A DNA stretch of 61,872 bases from Lachnospiraceae bacterium (GCA_017618075.1 JAFZUY010000048.1:1-61872), one strand, 5' to 3'. Counted from the first letter of the stretch, positions 7,285 through 17,480 are shown. Numbers and translations are program-made. The notes: generated by a model from the letters alone, not told the origin.

Positions 7285-7962
7285 ATGAAATTTTCAGTCA
7301 AAAAACTCACCACACTTGCCATGCTTGCTGCAATCGCATATGTTTTGATGGTATTTATCAGAATACCTCTTATGCCCGCAGCACCATTCCTTTCATATGA
7401 TGCAAAGGATGTTTTCTTTGTAATTGCCGGTTTTCTTTTCGGACCTTTGGAGAGTTTAATTGTTATCATTCTTGTATGTTTCTTAGAAATGATTACAGTT
7501 AGTTCTACTGGAATTTGGGGGTTTGTAATGAATGCCATAGCAAGCATATGTTTTGTTCTTCCTGCAGCGTTAATTTATCGCAAGAAGAAAACACTTCCAT
7601 TTGCTGTAGTAGGACTTGCATCTGGCGTTATTTGTATGACAGCTTCAATGATGCTCTGGAATTTGCTTATTGTACCTATCTATATGCCCGATACAAGCAG
7701 AGCTGATGTATTAGTCGCTCTTCCTGTAATTTTCCTTCCTTTCAACCTCATAAAAGCAAGTATCAACATGGCGCTGACATTAATCATCTACAAGCCCATT
7801 TCAACAATCCTTCACAAGTCAGGCATTCTTGAGGAAAGAAAATCCGCCAGCGAAGAAAACACAGAGGAAAAGAAATCTCACAAGTTTTCACCTCTTGCAA
7901 TCATCATCGGCGTTGTTCTTTTGGCAATCTGCCTTGCAGTTATTTTCTTCGTACTCAGATAG
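7285..7962 (+). CDS. ribU: ECF transporter S component, riboflavin (RibU)
   Basis: 225 residues. The N-terminal 180 residues have six membrane spans and the ECF S-component pattern (KLTTLAMLAAIAYVLMVF near the start, which docks the energising module). With the FMN riboswitch directly upstream, riboflavin is the obvious substrate. The protein extends past the usual end with a charged linker (about 178-200, rich in E and K) and a seventh hydrophobic segment (about 203-224). The energising A, A' and T components are not in the window and are presumably shared. RBS GCGAGGA precedes the ATG. Confidence 0.92.
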   Translation: MKFSVKKLTTLAMLAAIAYVLMVFIRIPLMPAAPFLSYDAKDVFFVIAGFLFGPLESLIVIILVCFLEMITVSSTGIWGFVMNAIASICFVLPAALIYRKKKTLPFAVVGLASGVICMTASMMLWNLLIVPIYMPDTSRADVLVALPVIFLPFNLIKASINMALTLIIYKPISTILHKSGILEERKSASEENTEEKKSHKFSPLAIIIGVVLLAICLAVIFFVLR

Positions 7963-7998
7963 AATAGAGCACTTTTTAGTTCATACTTTTACATCAAA

Positions 7999-8030
7999 AA
8001 AGAAGAGGTTTATTGCCTCTTCTTTTTTTA
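7999..8030 (+). terminator. Terminator after ribU
   Basis: AAGAAGAGG and CCTCTTCTT form a 9-bp stem around TTTATTG, followed by a run of T. Its T-tract runs straight into the first unit of the tandem repeat array. Confidence 0.9.
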
Positions 8031-8354
8031 CGCGCAAAAAGCAAGAGAAGTCATAAACGCGCGTAGAAAAGAGAAGCCCAAGCCGGAAAACAACGCGCAA
8101 AAAGCAAGAGAAACCTCAAACGCGCGTAGAAAAGAGAAGTCTGAGCCGGAAAACTACGCGCAAAAAGCGAGAGAAACCTCAAACGCGCGTAGAAAAGAGG
8201 CGTCCGAGCCGGAAAACTACGCGCAAAAAGCAAGAGAAGTCTCAAACGCGCGTAGAAAAGAGGCGTCCGAGCCGGAAAACTACGCGCAAAAAGCAAGAGA
8301 ATACTCAAACGCGCGTAGAAAAGAGAAGCCCAAGCCGGAAAACTACGCGCAAAA
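8031..8354. repeat. 63-bp tandem repeat array, five copies plus a fragment
   Basis: The motif ACGCGCAAAA recurs at 8031, 8093, 8156, 8219, 8282 and 8345, giving four exact 63-bp periods and one of 62 bp, then a truncated sixth unit. Units differ by a few substitutions. Each unit carries TACGCGC and GCGCGTA arms about 24 nt apart, able to form a stem-loop, and ends in GCCGGAAAA. The array fills the gap between the terminators of two convergent genes. It reads open on both strands because 63 is a multiple of three (basic residues on plus, FYAR-type residues on minus), but no ribosome binding site is visible, so it is treated as non-coding. Confidence 0.9.
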
Positions 8355-8396
8355 CAAAAGAAAAGCACCGCGAGCATGTAGCAGCTTCGCGGTGCT
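8351..8396 (-). terminator. Terminator of HerA-like ATPase gene
   Basis: On the minus strand AGCACCGCGA and TCGCGGTGCT form a 10-bp stem (8364-8373 with 8387-8396), followed by TTTTCTTTTGTTTT. It ends the minus-strand gene at 8421 and abuts the repeat array. Confidence 0.85.
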
Positions 8397-8420
8397 GGAA
8401 TATCATTCATTAATTACAAC

Positions 8421-10100
8421 TTATTTCAGCTTAAACAGCGTTCCGATTACGCCACGGCCGAGGGATGCGCCGACATTTCCGCCGAGGGTCTTGCCGAACT
8501 TGCCGCCTACGGCGCCGCCGAGTGCCTTGCCTGCTTCACGGCCTACTGTACCGGTTACGGAGCTTGCAACTGACTTGCTTGCGCTCTTGATGGCTTTGTT
8601 TCTGTCATCGATCTTTTTCTGAGCAGCCTTCTGTTCAGCAAGTGCAGCTTTCTCTGCAGCCTTCTGCTCAGCGAGAGCCTGTTTCTCAAGTGCTTTCTGC
8701 TCAGCGATAGCAGCCTTTTCAGCAGCCTTCTGAGCCTCAGCTTCTTCTTTGAGTCTCTGCTTTTCGGCAGCGGCTTCTTCTGCAGCCTTTACTCTTGCTT
8801 CTTCATCAGTGATGGCCTTTCTCTGAAGGAATTCGTAAGCCGAATCTCTGTCAACTGTCTCGATGTATTTTACATAGAGCATATTAGCCTTAATTGACGA
8901 ATCTCTTACGTTGTCGTCGATTGCGCCCATCTGGCTTGAAGGAGGCAGGATGTTACACTTCTTAACGATTGTGGGAACAGCCTGTTCATCGAGAACGGAT
9001 ACGAGTGCTTCGCCAATACCGAGAGAGGTGAGTGTTTCAAATGTATCGAATTCGGGATTTTCTCTGAAGGACATACAAGCAGCCTTTGCATCCTTAAGCT
9101 CTGTAGGTGTGTAAGCACGAAGAGCATGCTGGATCTTGGTACCGAGCTGGCTTAATACGCCGTTAGGGATATCCTTGGGATTCTGTGTAATAAAGAAGAT
9201 ACCGACACCCTTTGAACGGATGAGTTTTACGATCTGTTCAATCTTGTCAAGCAATACCTTTGATGCGGAATCAAAGAGCATATGTGCTTCATCGAAGAAG
9301 AACACGATTCTGGGCTTCTCAAGATCGCCTGCTTCGGGAAGTGTTTCGTAAAGTTCCGAGAGCATCCAGAGAAGGAATGTCGAATACATTGTAGGATTAT
9401 TGATAAGCTTCTGGCAGTCGAGCACCTGAATGTTGCCTTTGCCCGTAAAATCACAGCCGATCCAGTCGCGGATGTTAAGCGCGGGTTCGCCGAAGAATAA
9501 ATCTCCGCCTTCACTTTCAAGCGCGATTACGGCACGGATGATTGAGCCGAGAGACTGTTTTGTAATATTTCCGTATGTAAGTGAAAAGTCCGATGCGTTC
9601 TCGCCCACGAATGTAAGCATGGAACGAAGGTCCTTTGTATCGATTAAAAGAAGGCCGTTGTCGTCGGCAATCTTAAAGATAACTGTTAAAATATCGCTCT
9701 GAACTTCGTTAAGTCCGAGAATTCTTGCTAAAAGAAGCGGACCCATTTCACTGATTGTGGTACGTAGAGGCAATCCTTTTTCACCGTAAACATCCCAGAA
9801 AGTTGTGGGGTATGATTGGAATTTAAAGCCTTCTTCAGCCAGACCGAATCTTTCTATTCTGCCTTTCATATCTTCTGTTTCAATGCCGGGATTACACATT
9901 CCCGCGAGATCGCCCTTAACATCGGCTAAAAATACGGGAACGCCGCACTCTGAAAAGGACTCTGCGAGCACCTTTAATGTAACGGTTTTACCTGTACCTG
10001 TAGCACCGGCGATCATACCGTGACGGCAGGCCATTTTAGGAGATACGAATACTTTTTCGTCACCTGATTTTGCAATCCAGATTTTACTGTCGTTATACAT
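8421..10100 (-). CDS. HerA-like helicase/ATPase (DUF853 family)
   Basis: 559 residues. The N-terminal part carries a Walker A motif GATGTGKT (about 32-39), and the middle a Walker B motif IVFFFDEAH, followed by the SKGVGIFFITQNPKDIP segment typical of the DUF853/YjgR group of HerA-FtsK ATPases. Residues about 430-510 form a long alanine-, lysine- and glutamate-rich coiled coil, and the last 50 residues are glycine-rich (GKALGGAVGGKFGKTLGG). DUF853 proteins are ring-type NTPases of uncertain role, presumably DNA-linked. The gene stands alone on the minus strand, convergent to ribU and divergent from the thioesterase gene. AGGGGTG precedes the ATG at 10100. Confidence 0.9.
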   Translation of the reverse strand: MYNDSKIWIAKSGDEKVFVSPKMACRHGMIAGATGTGKTVTLKVLAESFSECGVPVFLADVKGDLAGMCNPGIETEDMKGRIERFGLAEEGFKFQSYPTTFWDVYGEKGLPLRTTISEMGPLLLARILGLNEVQSDILTVIFKIADDNGLLLIDTKDLRSMLTFVGENASDFSLTYGNITKQSLGSIIRAVIALESEGGDLFFGEPALNIRDWIGCDFTGKGNIQVLDCQKLINNPTMYSTFLLWMLSELYETLPEAGDLEKPRIVFFFDEAHMLFDSASKVLLDKIEQIVKLIRSKGVGIFFITQNPKDIPNGVLSQLGTKIQHALRAYTPTELKDAKAACMSFRENPEFDTFETLTSLGIGEALVSVLDEQAVPTIVKKCNILPPSSQMGAIDDNVRDSSIKANMLYVKYIETVDRDSAYEFLQRKAITDEEARVKAAEEAAAEKQRLKEEAEAQKAAEKAAIAEQKALEKQALAEQKAAEKAALAEQKAAQKKIDDRNKAIKSASKSVASSVTGTVGREAGKALGGAVGGKFGKTLGGNVGASLGRGVIGTLFKLK

Positions 10101-10236
10101 TTTGTCACCCCTTTATATGTTATTTTTTGGAATACACCATTATGAAGTAATTATATTATAGTTTGTCCATTTTTTCTATATAAAAAATGAGTGGGTTGTG
10201 ATAAAATAACTGAGAGAAAATGAAAAGAGAGAAAAC

Positions 10237-10653
10237 ATGGAAATCTGGAAACACAAAATACAATACTACGAAACAGACAAAATGGGTGTGACTCACCATT
10301 CCAACTACATCAGATGGATGGAAGAGGCCAGAGTTGATTTTATGGAGAAAATCGGCTGGAGCTATACGATACTCGAGGAAAACGGAATAATTTCTCCCGT
10401 GACGAGCATCGAGTGTAAATATGTCGCAGGTACGACATTTGCCGAGACTATTTCGGTTGAGACCTCCATTGAAGAGCTTAAAAACGTAAAAGTCAGAATC
10501 AATTACGTGATGAAAAACGAAGAAGGAAAGGTTGTCTGCAAGGGCGCGAGCGAGCACTGCTTCCTTGATACGAACGGCACCTTTATTTCAATCGCAAAAA
10601 AATTCCCCGGATTTTATGAAGCCCTTTCAAATTCCATGGAAAAAGAAGACTGA
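10237..10653 (+). CDS. Acyl-CoA thioesterase, YbgC/FadM hotdog family
   Basis: 138 residues, the usual length of single-hotdog 4-hydroxybenzoyl-CoA-type thioesterases. The signature ETDKMGVTHHSNYIRWMEEAR includes the catalytic aspartate (D14) and the HSNY motif. It should hydrolyse short or medium acyl-CoA; the physiological substrate is not evident. It is transcribed divergently from the HerA-like gene and followed by its own terminator. The RBS is weak (GAGAGAAAAC). Confidence 0.9.
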   Translation: MEIWKHKIQYYETDKMGVTHHSNYIRWMEEARVDFMEKIGWSYTILEENGIISPVTSIECKYVAGTTFAETISVETSIEELKNVKVRINYVMKNEEGKVVCKGASEHCFLDTNGTFISIAKKFPGFYEALSNSMEKED

Positions 10654-10662
10654 CACTGTTTG

Positions 10663-10690
10663 GACCGTTGCGTAACGCTTCGGTCTTTTT
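10663..10690 (+). terminator. Terminator after thioesterase gene
   Basis: GACCG and CGGTC form the outer stem with an inner GCG-TAA-CGC hairpin, followed by TTTTT. Confidence 0.75.
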
Positions 10691-10712
10691 GTGAATTTAT
10701 GGGAGAGAATAT

Positions 10713-11891
10713 ATGCAGTACAGAAATGATAAAAACGGCAAACCGATATCACTCATAGGCTACGGCTGTATGCGTTTTACGAAGAAGGGCGGAGCCATCG
10801 ATTTTGAGAAGGCCGAGAAGGAAGTTTTACGAGGTATCGAGCTCGGAATTAACTATTACGACACCGCATACGCATACGGCGGATCGGAAGAGTGCCTCGG
10901 CAAAATCCTTGCAAACAACAACTGCCGTGACAAGGTAAATATCGCAACCAAGCTTCCTCAGTACCTCATAAAAAAAGCAGACCAGATAGATAAATACTTC
11001 AACGAGGAACTTCGCAGGCTTCAGACAGATTACATCGACTACTATCTGATGCATATGTTTACCGACATTAAAAACTGGGATAACTTAAAAGAATTAGGCA
11101 TCCTCGAGTGGATTGAAAACAAAAAGAAATCCGGCGCCATCAGAAACATCGGTTTCTCATACCACGGCGACACGGATATGTTCATAAAAATACTGGATTC
11201 CTATGACTGGGATTTCTGTCAGATTCAGTACAACTATGTCGACGAGCACACTCAGGCAGGAAGAAGAGGCTTAGAGGCAGCAGCCGCAAAGGGCATTCCT
11301 GTAGTCATTATGGAGCCTCTTCGCGGCGGAAAGCTTGTAAATCTTTTACCCGATGCTGCCAAAAAGCTCATAAAAAACAATGCCCACGGCTGGTCAAGCG
11401 CAGAATGGGGCTTAAGATGGCTCTGGAATCAGCCTGAAGTAACATGTGTTTTATCAGGTATGAACTCGCTTGAAATGGTCGAAGAGAACGCCCGTATTGC
11501 AAGTGATGTTAAAGCGGGAGCGCTGACTGAAGACGACTATAAGGTATATGAGGAAATCAAGCGAATCATCGGCGAAAAGGAAAAAGTTGGCTGTACAGGC
11601 TGCGCTTACTGCATGCCCTGTCCTCACGGCGTAGATATTCCCGCAACCTTCCTCTGCTACAACAAAATGTACTCAGAATCCAAGTCCGAAGGCAGATTCG
11701 AGTATGCAAGAAACATCGGTATGAGAGAAAAGCCCGGATTTGCGACACTTTGCGTCGGTTGCGGCCTCTGTGAAAAGCACTGCCCTCAGCATATAGCCAT
11801 CAGGGAAAAGTTAAAAGAAGCGAACAAGGCTTTAAGACCTCTTCCCTACAGAGTTGCGACCTCTTTCTTAAGGAAATTCACGATACATTAG
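10713..11891 (+). CDS. Aldo/keto reductase with C-terminal 2x[4Fe-4S] ferredoxin domain
   Basis: 392 residues. Residues 1-290 are an aldo/keto reductase barrel, with the catalytic-type sequence D-T-A-Y-AYGGSEE near residue 48 and the histidine in YYLMHMF. The last 100 residues contain two cysteine clusters, CTGCAYCMPCP and CVGCGLCEKHCP, which should bind iron-sulfur clusters. This AKR-ferredoxin architecture is common in anaerobic Clostridia and suggests ferredoxin-coupled reduction rather than purely NADPH-dependent chemistry; the substrate is unknown. The gene is monocistronic. Confidence 0.9.
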   Translation: MQYRNDKNGKPISLIGYGCMRFTKKGGAIDFEKAEKEVLRGIELGINYYDTAYAYGGSEECLGKILANNNCRDKVNIATKLPQYLIKKADQIDKYFNEELRRLQTDYIDYYLMHMFTDIKNWDNLKELGILEWIENKKKSGAIRNIGFSYHGDTDMFIKILDSYDWDFCQIQYNYVDEHTQAGRRGLEAAAAKGIPVVIMEPLRGGKLVNLLPDAAKKLIKNNAHGWSSAEWGLRWLWNQPEVTCVLSGMNSLEMVEENARIASDVKAGALTEDDYKVYEEIKRIIGEKEKVGCTGCAYCMPCPHGVDIPATFLCYNKMYSESKSEGRFEYARNIGMREKPGFATLCVGCGLCEKHCPQHIAIREKLKEANKALRPLPYRVATSFLRKFTIH

Positions 11892-12062
11892 GAAAAGCGT
11901 GTCTTTTATGATAAAAACCGGCAGCTTTTTTACGATTAATTTACATAAAACTCCGGACATCCCTTAAACAAGCCGTTTCAAGCCTTATATATACAAAATA
12001 CTTGAAAGAAAGCCCATTTTGTGAGAAAATATTATAGTTTTGGAGTTTTTTAGAGGATAAAT

Positions 12063-14627
12063 ATGAAGATTACAGACAAGATATTTGGAACACACTCAGA
12101 GAGAGAAATTAAAAGAATAAATGACAAGGTAGATGCCATCGAAGCTTTAGCGCCTCAGATGAAGGAATTAAGCGACGAACAGCTCCGTGCCAAGACCGAC
12201 GAATTCAAAAAGCGTCTGGCAGACGGAGAGACACTGGATGATCTCCTCGTGGAGGCATTTGCGGTTGTAAGAGAAGCTGCTGTCAGAGCCATCGGATTAT
12301 ATCCCTTCAGGGTTCAGCTTATCGGCGGTATTATTCTTCATCAGGGTCGTGTGGCCGAAATGAAAACAGGTGAAGGTAAAACACTCGTTGCAGTACTTCC
12401 TTCATATCTTAACGCACTCGAAGGAAAAGGTGTCAACATCATCACCGTCAACGATTACCTTGCAAAGCGTGACGCGACCTTAATGGGTCAGATACATGCA
12501 TTCTTGGGTCTTACGACCGGCTGTGTATTAAACAGCATGGAAAGCGATGAAAGACGTGAGCAGTATGCTTGCGATATTACTTATGTTACGAACAATGAAA
12601 TCGGTTTCGATTACCTTCGTGACAACATGGTTGTATATAAGGAACAGCTTGTTTTAAGAGAACTTAACTTCGCCATCATCGATGAGGCCGACTCGGTTTT
12701 AATCGATGAAGCAAGAACTCCTCTTATTATTTCGGGTCAGTCCGGCAAATCAACCAAACTTTACGAAGCAGCCGATTACCTTGCAAGACAGATGAAGCGT
12801 GGTGCCGATCTTGAGGAACAGTCCAAGATGGATATGATTCTCGGTATTGAGCAGGAAGAAACAGGCGACTTCATCGTTAACGAAAAAGACAAGGCAGTCA
12901 ATCTTACCGCAGAAGGTGTTAAGAAGGTTGAGCAGTTCTTCAAGATTGAAAACCTTGCAGATCCCGAAAATATTGAAATTCAGCACAATGTAATCCTTGC
13001 ACTTCGTGCTCACAACCTTATGTTCCGCGATCAGGACTACGTTGTAAAAGACGATCAGATTGTTATCGTAGACAGCTTTACCGGACGTCTTATGCCCGGA
13101 CGTCGTTATTCAGACGGTTTACATCAGGCTATTGAAGCAAAGGAACACGTAAAGGTTAAGAGAGAGTCAAAGACTTTAGCAACCATTACATTCCAGAACT
13201 TCTTTAATAAATTTAAAAAGAAAGCCGGCATGACCGGTACCGCTCTTACAGAAGAGAAGGAATTCCGTGAGATTTACGGAATGGACGTTATCGAAATTCC
13301 GACCAACGTTCCCGTTATCAGAATCGATGAGAACGATGCGGTTTACAAAACCAAGAACGGAAAACTTAATGCCATCTGTCATGAAGTTGAGGAATGCCAT
13401 AAGAAAGGCCAGCCCGTGCTCGTAGGTACAATTACCATCGAAGCATCGGAAGAACTTTCCAGAAGACTTCAGAGACGTGGCATTCAGCATAAAGTATTGA
13501 ACGCTAAGTTCCATGAAATGGAAGCTCAGATAGTTGCCGAAGCAGGTCAGAAGGGTGCGGTTACAATCGCAACCAACATGGCAGGCCGTGGTACCGATAT
13601 AAAATTAGGCGAAGGTGTACCCGAACTCGGAGGCCTTAGAATTATCGGTACGGAGCGTCACGAATCAAGACGTATCGACAACCAGTTGAGAGGTCGTTCA
13701 GGACGTCAGGGTGACCCCGGTTCATCCAAATTCTTCATTTCACTTGAAGATGACTTAATGAGACTTTTCGCATCAGACAGACTGATGGGTATCTTTAACT
13801 CCCTCGGTGTTCCGGAAGATCAGGAAATCTCACACAAGATGCTTTCACGTGCGGTAGAAAACGCACAGAAGAGAATAGAGAACAACAACTTCGGTATCAG
13901 AAAATCACTTCTCGAATATGACCAGGTTAACAACGATCAGAGAGAAATCATCTATGCCGAAAGAAACCGCGTGCTTAACGGCGACAGCATGAGAGACACC
14001 ATTTACAAATGGGTTATCGATGTTGTAGAAAATGCAGTTGATTCTTCACTCGGTGAAGATTCTTCATGGGAAGACTGGGATCTCAACGAACTCAACATGG
14101 CCCTTCGCGCAGTTGTTCCCGTAGAACCGATTACTCCCGAAAAAGTTAAGGGTCTTAAGAAAAACACGCTTAAGCAGATGTTAAAAGAAGAAGCTGTTAA
14201 ACTTTACGAGGAAAAGGAAGCTCAGTTCCCCGATCCCGAAGTTGCGCGTGAGACCGAACGTATTGTACTTTTAAAAGCTATCGACCAGAAATGGATGAAT
14301 CATATCGATGATATGGAACAGTTAAAGCAGGGTATCGGAATGGTTGCCTATGCTCAGAAGGATCCCAAGGTTGAATACAGAATGACCGGTTTTGACATGT
14401 TCGATGCAATGACCGAAGCCATCAAGGAACAGACAGTATTCATGATGATGCATGTGGTTGTTGAAAAGAAACTTGAACGTGAGCAGGTTGCTCAGGCAAC
14501 CGGTACCAACAAGGACGACACAGTTGTCAGAGGACCCAAGAGAAGAACGGAAGACAAGATTTATCCTAACTCTCCCTGCCCTTGCGGATCGGGTAAAAAG
14601 TACAAAAACTGCCACGGCAGAATGTAA
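12063..14627 (+). CDS. secA: Preprotein translocase ATPase SecA
   Basis: 854 residues, normal for the family. It has Walker A in [12 protein letters not shown] near residue 103, the DEAD-type box [15 protein letters not shown], the motor motifs [16 protein letters not shown] and [24 protein letters not shown], and the C-terminal zinc-binding tail [14 protein letters not shown]. SecA drives Sec-dependent export, which the many signal-peptide proteins here need. The start follows AGAGGATAAAT. The upstream 170 bp hold AT-rich -10-like sequence but no confident promoter. Confidence 0.98.
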   Translation: MKITDKIFGTHSEREIKRINDKVDAIEALAPQMKELSDEQLRAKTDEFKKRLADGETLDDLLVEAFAVVREAAVRAIGLYPFRVQLIGGIILHQGRVAEMKTGEGKTLVAVLPSYLNALEGKGVNIITVNDYLAKRDATLMGQIHAFLGLTTGCVLNSMESDERREQYACDITYVTNNEIGFDYLRDNMVVYKEQLVLRELNFAIIDEADSVLIDEARTPLIISGQSGKSTKLYEAADYLARQMKRGADLEEQSKMDMILGIEQEETGDFIVNEKDKAVNLTAEGVKKVEQFFKIENLADPENIEIQHNVILALRAHNLMFRDQDYVVKDDQIVIVDSFTGRLMPGRRYSDGLHQAIEAKEHVKVKRESKTLATITFQNFFNKFKKKAGMTGTALTEEKEFREIYGMDVIEIPTNVPVIRIDENDAVYKTKNGKLNAICHEVEECHKKGQPVLVGTITIEASEELSRRLQRRGIQHKVLNAKFHEMEAQIVAEAGQKGAVTIATNMAGRGTDIKLGEGVPELGGLRIIGTERHESRRIDNQLRGRSGRQGDPGSSKFFISLEDDLMRLFASDRLMGIFNSLGVPEDQEISHKMLSRAVENAQKRIENNNFGIRKSLLEYDQVNNDQREIIYAERNRVLNGDSMRDTIYKWVIDVVENAVDSSLGEDSSWEDWDLNELNMALRAVVPVEPITPEKVKGLKKNTLKQMLKEEAVKLYEEKEAQFPDPEVARETERIVLLKAIDQKWMNHIDDMEQLKQGIGMVAYAQKDPKVEYRMTGFDMFDAMTEAIKEQTVFMMMHVVVEKKLEREQVAQATGTNKDDTVVRGPKRRTEDKIYPNSPCPCGSGKKYKNCHGRM

Positions 14628-14654
14628 TAAAATATTTTAAACAGGGGGTACACC

Positions 14655-16016
14655 ATGAAATTAGCTTATCAGGTTAACGACAAACCAAAATTCGGACAGG
14701 TATTGATTTTCGCACTTCAGCAGTTACTTGCTATTCTTGCTGCAACAATTGCGGTTCCTGCGATTATCGGCAACGACATGTCACCTTCGGCTGCACTTTT
14801 CGGCGCAGGCGTAGGTACACTTATTTATCTTTTATTTACAAGATTTAAGAGCCCCGTGTTCTTAGGATCTTCATTCGCATTTTTAGGATCAATGTTCGCA
14901 GCATTTGCAGGCGGCGTATCAATGTCACTCGGATATTTAGGTCTTATCCTCGGTGCAGCATTTGCCGGACTTGTATATGTTGTTATAGCTATCATCGTTA
15001 AACTGGTAGGTGTTGAATGGATCAACAAACTTATGCCCGCAGTTGTTATCGGACCTACGGTAGCAATCATCGGACTTTCACTTGCAGGAAATGCAGTAGG
15101 CGATTTATTCACAGGTAAGGTATTTGATGCAGAAGGCAATCAGTGCGCATCTACTTATGTATGCCTTGTTTGCGGTCTCATCACACTCTTCGTTACAATG
15201 CTCTGCTCAGTATACGGCAAGAAAATGATGAAGATGATTCCTTTCATCATCGGTATCGTAGCAGGTTATGCAATCGCAGCTGTATTTACACTCATCGGTT
15301 TTGCACAGGGTGTTGACGAACTTAAGATTATCGATTTTTCAGCATTCGCAAACATGCAGTGGTATCCTGATTTCACATTCGTAAAAGCATTCTTCGGCGG
15401 CGCTTACAACTATGGCGAAGTCGGCAGCATGGGTGCTTACATTGTTAAGATATTCATGGCATATGTTCCCGTAGCATTCGTAGTATTTGCTGAACATATT
15501 GCAGATCATAAAAACCTTTCTTCCATCATCGAGAAAGATTTACTTAAAGAGCCGGGCCTTCACAATACCCTTCTTGGCGACGGTGTTGGTTCAATGGTTG
15601 GTGCATTCTTCGGCGGATGTCCCAACACAACATACGGCGAGTCAATCGGCTGCGTAGCTATTTCAGGAAACGCTTCGGTTATCACGATTCTTTGCACAGC
15701 ATGCATGGCTATCATCGCATCATTCGTGGCTCCGTTCGTAACATTCCTTGCAACCATCCCCAACTGTGTAATGGGTGGTGTATGTGTAGCTCTCTACGGT
15801 TTCATCGCAGTATCCGGTCTTAAGATGATTCAGAAATCCGATCTTGAAGACAACAGAAATCTCTTCACCGTATCTGTAATCCTTATCGCAGGTATCGGCG
15901 GACTTTCCGTTAGCTTCGGAAAGGTAACCATCACTGAGGTTGCTTGTGCACTTATACTTGGTATTATCACAAATCTCATTCTTAAGGGTGGTTCAAAAAA
16001 AGATAAAAAGGAATAA
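14655..16016 (+). CDS. uraA: Uracil permease (NCS2 family)
   Basis: 453 residues with about 14 membrane segments. Family landmarks are the N-terminal LQQLLAILAATIAVP, the VFAEHIADHKNLSSI segment with the substrate- and proton-binding glutamate/histidine, and GDGVGSMVGAFFGGCPNTTYGESIG. These match the uracil:proton symporter branch of the nucleobase/cation symporters; xanthine transport cannot be excluded by eye. It starts 28 bp after secA with a GGGGGT site and is followed 12 bp later by the next gene, suggesting co-transcription. Confidence 0.88.
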   Translation: MKLAYQVNDKPKFGQVLIFALQQLLAILAATIAVPAIIGNDMSPSAALFGAGVGTLIYLLFTRFKSPVFLGSSFAFLGSMFAAFAGGVSMSLGYLGLILGAAFAGLVYVVIAIIVKLVGVEWINKLMPAVVIGPTVAIIGLSLAGNAVGDLFTGKVFDAEGNQCASTYVCLVCGLITLFVTMLCSVYGKKMMKMIPFIIGIVAGYAIAAVFTLIGFAQGVDELKIIDFSAFANMQWYPDFTFVKAFFGGAYNYGEVGSMGAYIVKIFMAYVPVAFVVFAEHIADHKNLSSIIEKDLLKEPGLHNTLLGDGVGSMVGAFFGGCPNTTYGESIGCVAISGNASVITILCTACMAIIASFVAPFVTFLATIPNCVMGGVCVALYGFIAVSGLKMIQKSDLEDNRNLFTVSVILIAGIGGLSVSFGKVTITEVACALILGIITNLILKGGSKKDKKE

Positions 16017-16028
16017 ACAGAGGTAGTA

Positions 16029-17480
16029 ATGAGCGAAACCACTAACGAAAACAAATTTGTTTACGGAGTTCTTGATAAGTTTGAACTTAAAAACTCCGCC
16101 ACCGACGTTGCTGTTGTGGGCAGGGTAAAAGGAACTCTTAAAAGAGGTGACAAGATCTTCATCACCAACTACGGTGACGATGATGACGAGCTTGTAGTAT
16201 CAAGCGTCGTTGCTCTCGAAATCGAAGGCAAGGAAGCCACGGAAGCAACCGATTGTTTTGTTGCGGTCAGAATCCGCGACGGTTTATCCGAGAACATCAA
16301 GCCCGGTTCTGTCATCCACAGTGAAAATGCAACAGAAGAAGAAATTCATATAGCATATGTAACAGCCATCGGTGATTCATATGTAGGAAGAAGAGATCTC
16401 GAAATCTACGAGACCGAGCTTTCAATCATGAGTATCACGGACTGTGCGGAAAGCTGGAGAATATTCATAAAGCTTCATGAGAAAAAAGAAGGCGGCTTTA
16501 CCAAGGAAGAGATTAACGATTTTAGGAGAAAAATCAGCGTTATCTCACGTTCTTTGGGTAAAAAGGTTCTTGCTGCAGACGAAATTTATGTAGTAATGAG
16601 CAAGCGTACAGGCGAGCCTTATATGTTTTCAAGAACAAACAAATTCAAAGACGATTATGTATGTTCACCCCCTGAAATTCATATTTTCTCAAAGCCTTAC
16701 AAGGAAATGGGCGAAAAGCATTTTCCTTCAGATTTGTTTGAAATTAAAAAGATTGAAAACGGCGAGAACGGTACAGGCATAAAGGATTTCCTCTTTGACG
16801 CGTTTTATTTAAACGGTGCAATGGGAATGAGAGTTAACTTTGAAGTCTGCGCAATCGGCGCTGAAAATATCATTCCGAAGCCCAACTACTTCGGTATGAA
16901 GAAGAGTGAAATACCCGTTACCAATCCCAATCTTGTAAGATGGATGCTTTTAAGAAGCCAGATTGCCAATCCTACAACAGATGCGGAAAAGATGGTGGCA
17001 AAGATTTACTACAGATTCTTTGCAACTGAAGCCATGAAGGCTGATTTCGTTATTCCCGCAAAGGTTGTTGAAGAAGGCGAGGCGGTTAACAACGAAGAAG
17101 TACCTGAGGATTTAAAAGATGCCAACGGTATGGAATTAAAGAGACTTCGTTTCCCCATTATGGTCGGAAAGAACACAAGAAATCTTGTATTTCTTTTCAC
17201 TGATATGAAGAGACTTCGCGGAATGTATGATGAAGAGTGGTCTGCTTTCTCACAGAAACTCGAAAAATTCACCGATATTTTCGATGTAGGCATCAACATT
17301 TCCAAAGAATATTCTCTCGGCTGCTACGTCAACAAAGATACTGTAAATGAGATAAAGAGAGTGTTCCTCGGAGTTAAGCCCGAAGACATCGACGACTCAG
17401 CAGTGTTACAGACTCCGGACGGCAAACCTTTACCCAAGCCCGAGGAAGGAAAAGACGACGATAAAAAGGCTGAAGAATAA
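16029..17480 (+). CDS. Uncharacterised protein: EF-Tu-like beta-barrel plus SseB-like segments
   Basis: 483 residues, soluble, no signal. Residues about 10-110 resemble the translation-factor domain 2 barrel (DVAVVGRVKGTLKRGDKIFITNYG...VVALEIEGKEATEA...GLSENIKPGSVI). Residues about 165-230 and 370-455 look like two copies of an SseB-like fold (EIYVVMSKRTGEPYMFS; MVGKNTRNLVFLFTDMKRLRGMYDEEW). The tail is acidic and lysine-rich, low complexity. I do not recognise a named family for the whole protein and assign no function. AGAGG lies 5 nt before ATG. It probably shares a transcript with the uracil permease 12 bp upstream. Confidence 0.6.
   Translation: MSETTNENKFVYGVLDKFELKNSATDVAVVGRVKGTLKRGDKIFITNYGDDDDELVVSSVVALEIEGKEATEATDCFVAVRIRDGLSENIKPGSVIHSENATEEEIHIAYVTAIGDSYVGRRDLEIYETELSIMSITDCAESWRIFIKLHEKKEGGFTKEEINDFRRKISVISRSLGKKVLAADEIYVVMSKRTGEPYMFSRTNKFKDDYVCSPPEIHIFSKPYKEMGEKHFPSDLFEIKKIENGENGTGIKDFLFDAFYLNGAMGMRVNFEVCAIGAENIIPKPNYFGMKKSEIPVTNPNLVRWMLLRSQIANPTTDAEKMVAKIYYRFFATEAMKADFVIPAKVVEEGEAVNNEEVPEDLKDANGMELKRLRFPIMVGKNTRNLVFLFTDMKRLRGMYDEEWSAFSQKLEKFTDIFDVGINISKEYSLGCYVNKDTVNEIKRVFLGVKPEDIDDSAVLQTPDGKPLPKPEEGKDDDKKAEE

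Noticed and set aside
8031-8354. CRISPR-like array
   Set aside because: Units are contiguous with no unique spacers and no cas genes nearby.
8051-8410. 119-codon minus-strand frame made of 21-residue repeats (FYAR-type)
   Set aside because: It exists only because the 63-bp DNA repeat is a multiple of three. It has no ribosome binding site and includes the terminator hairpin.
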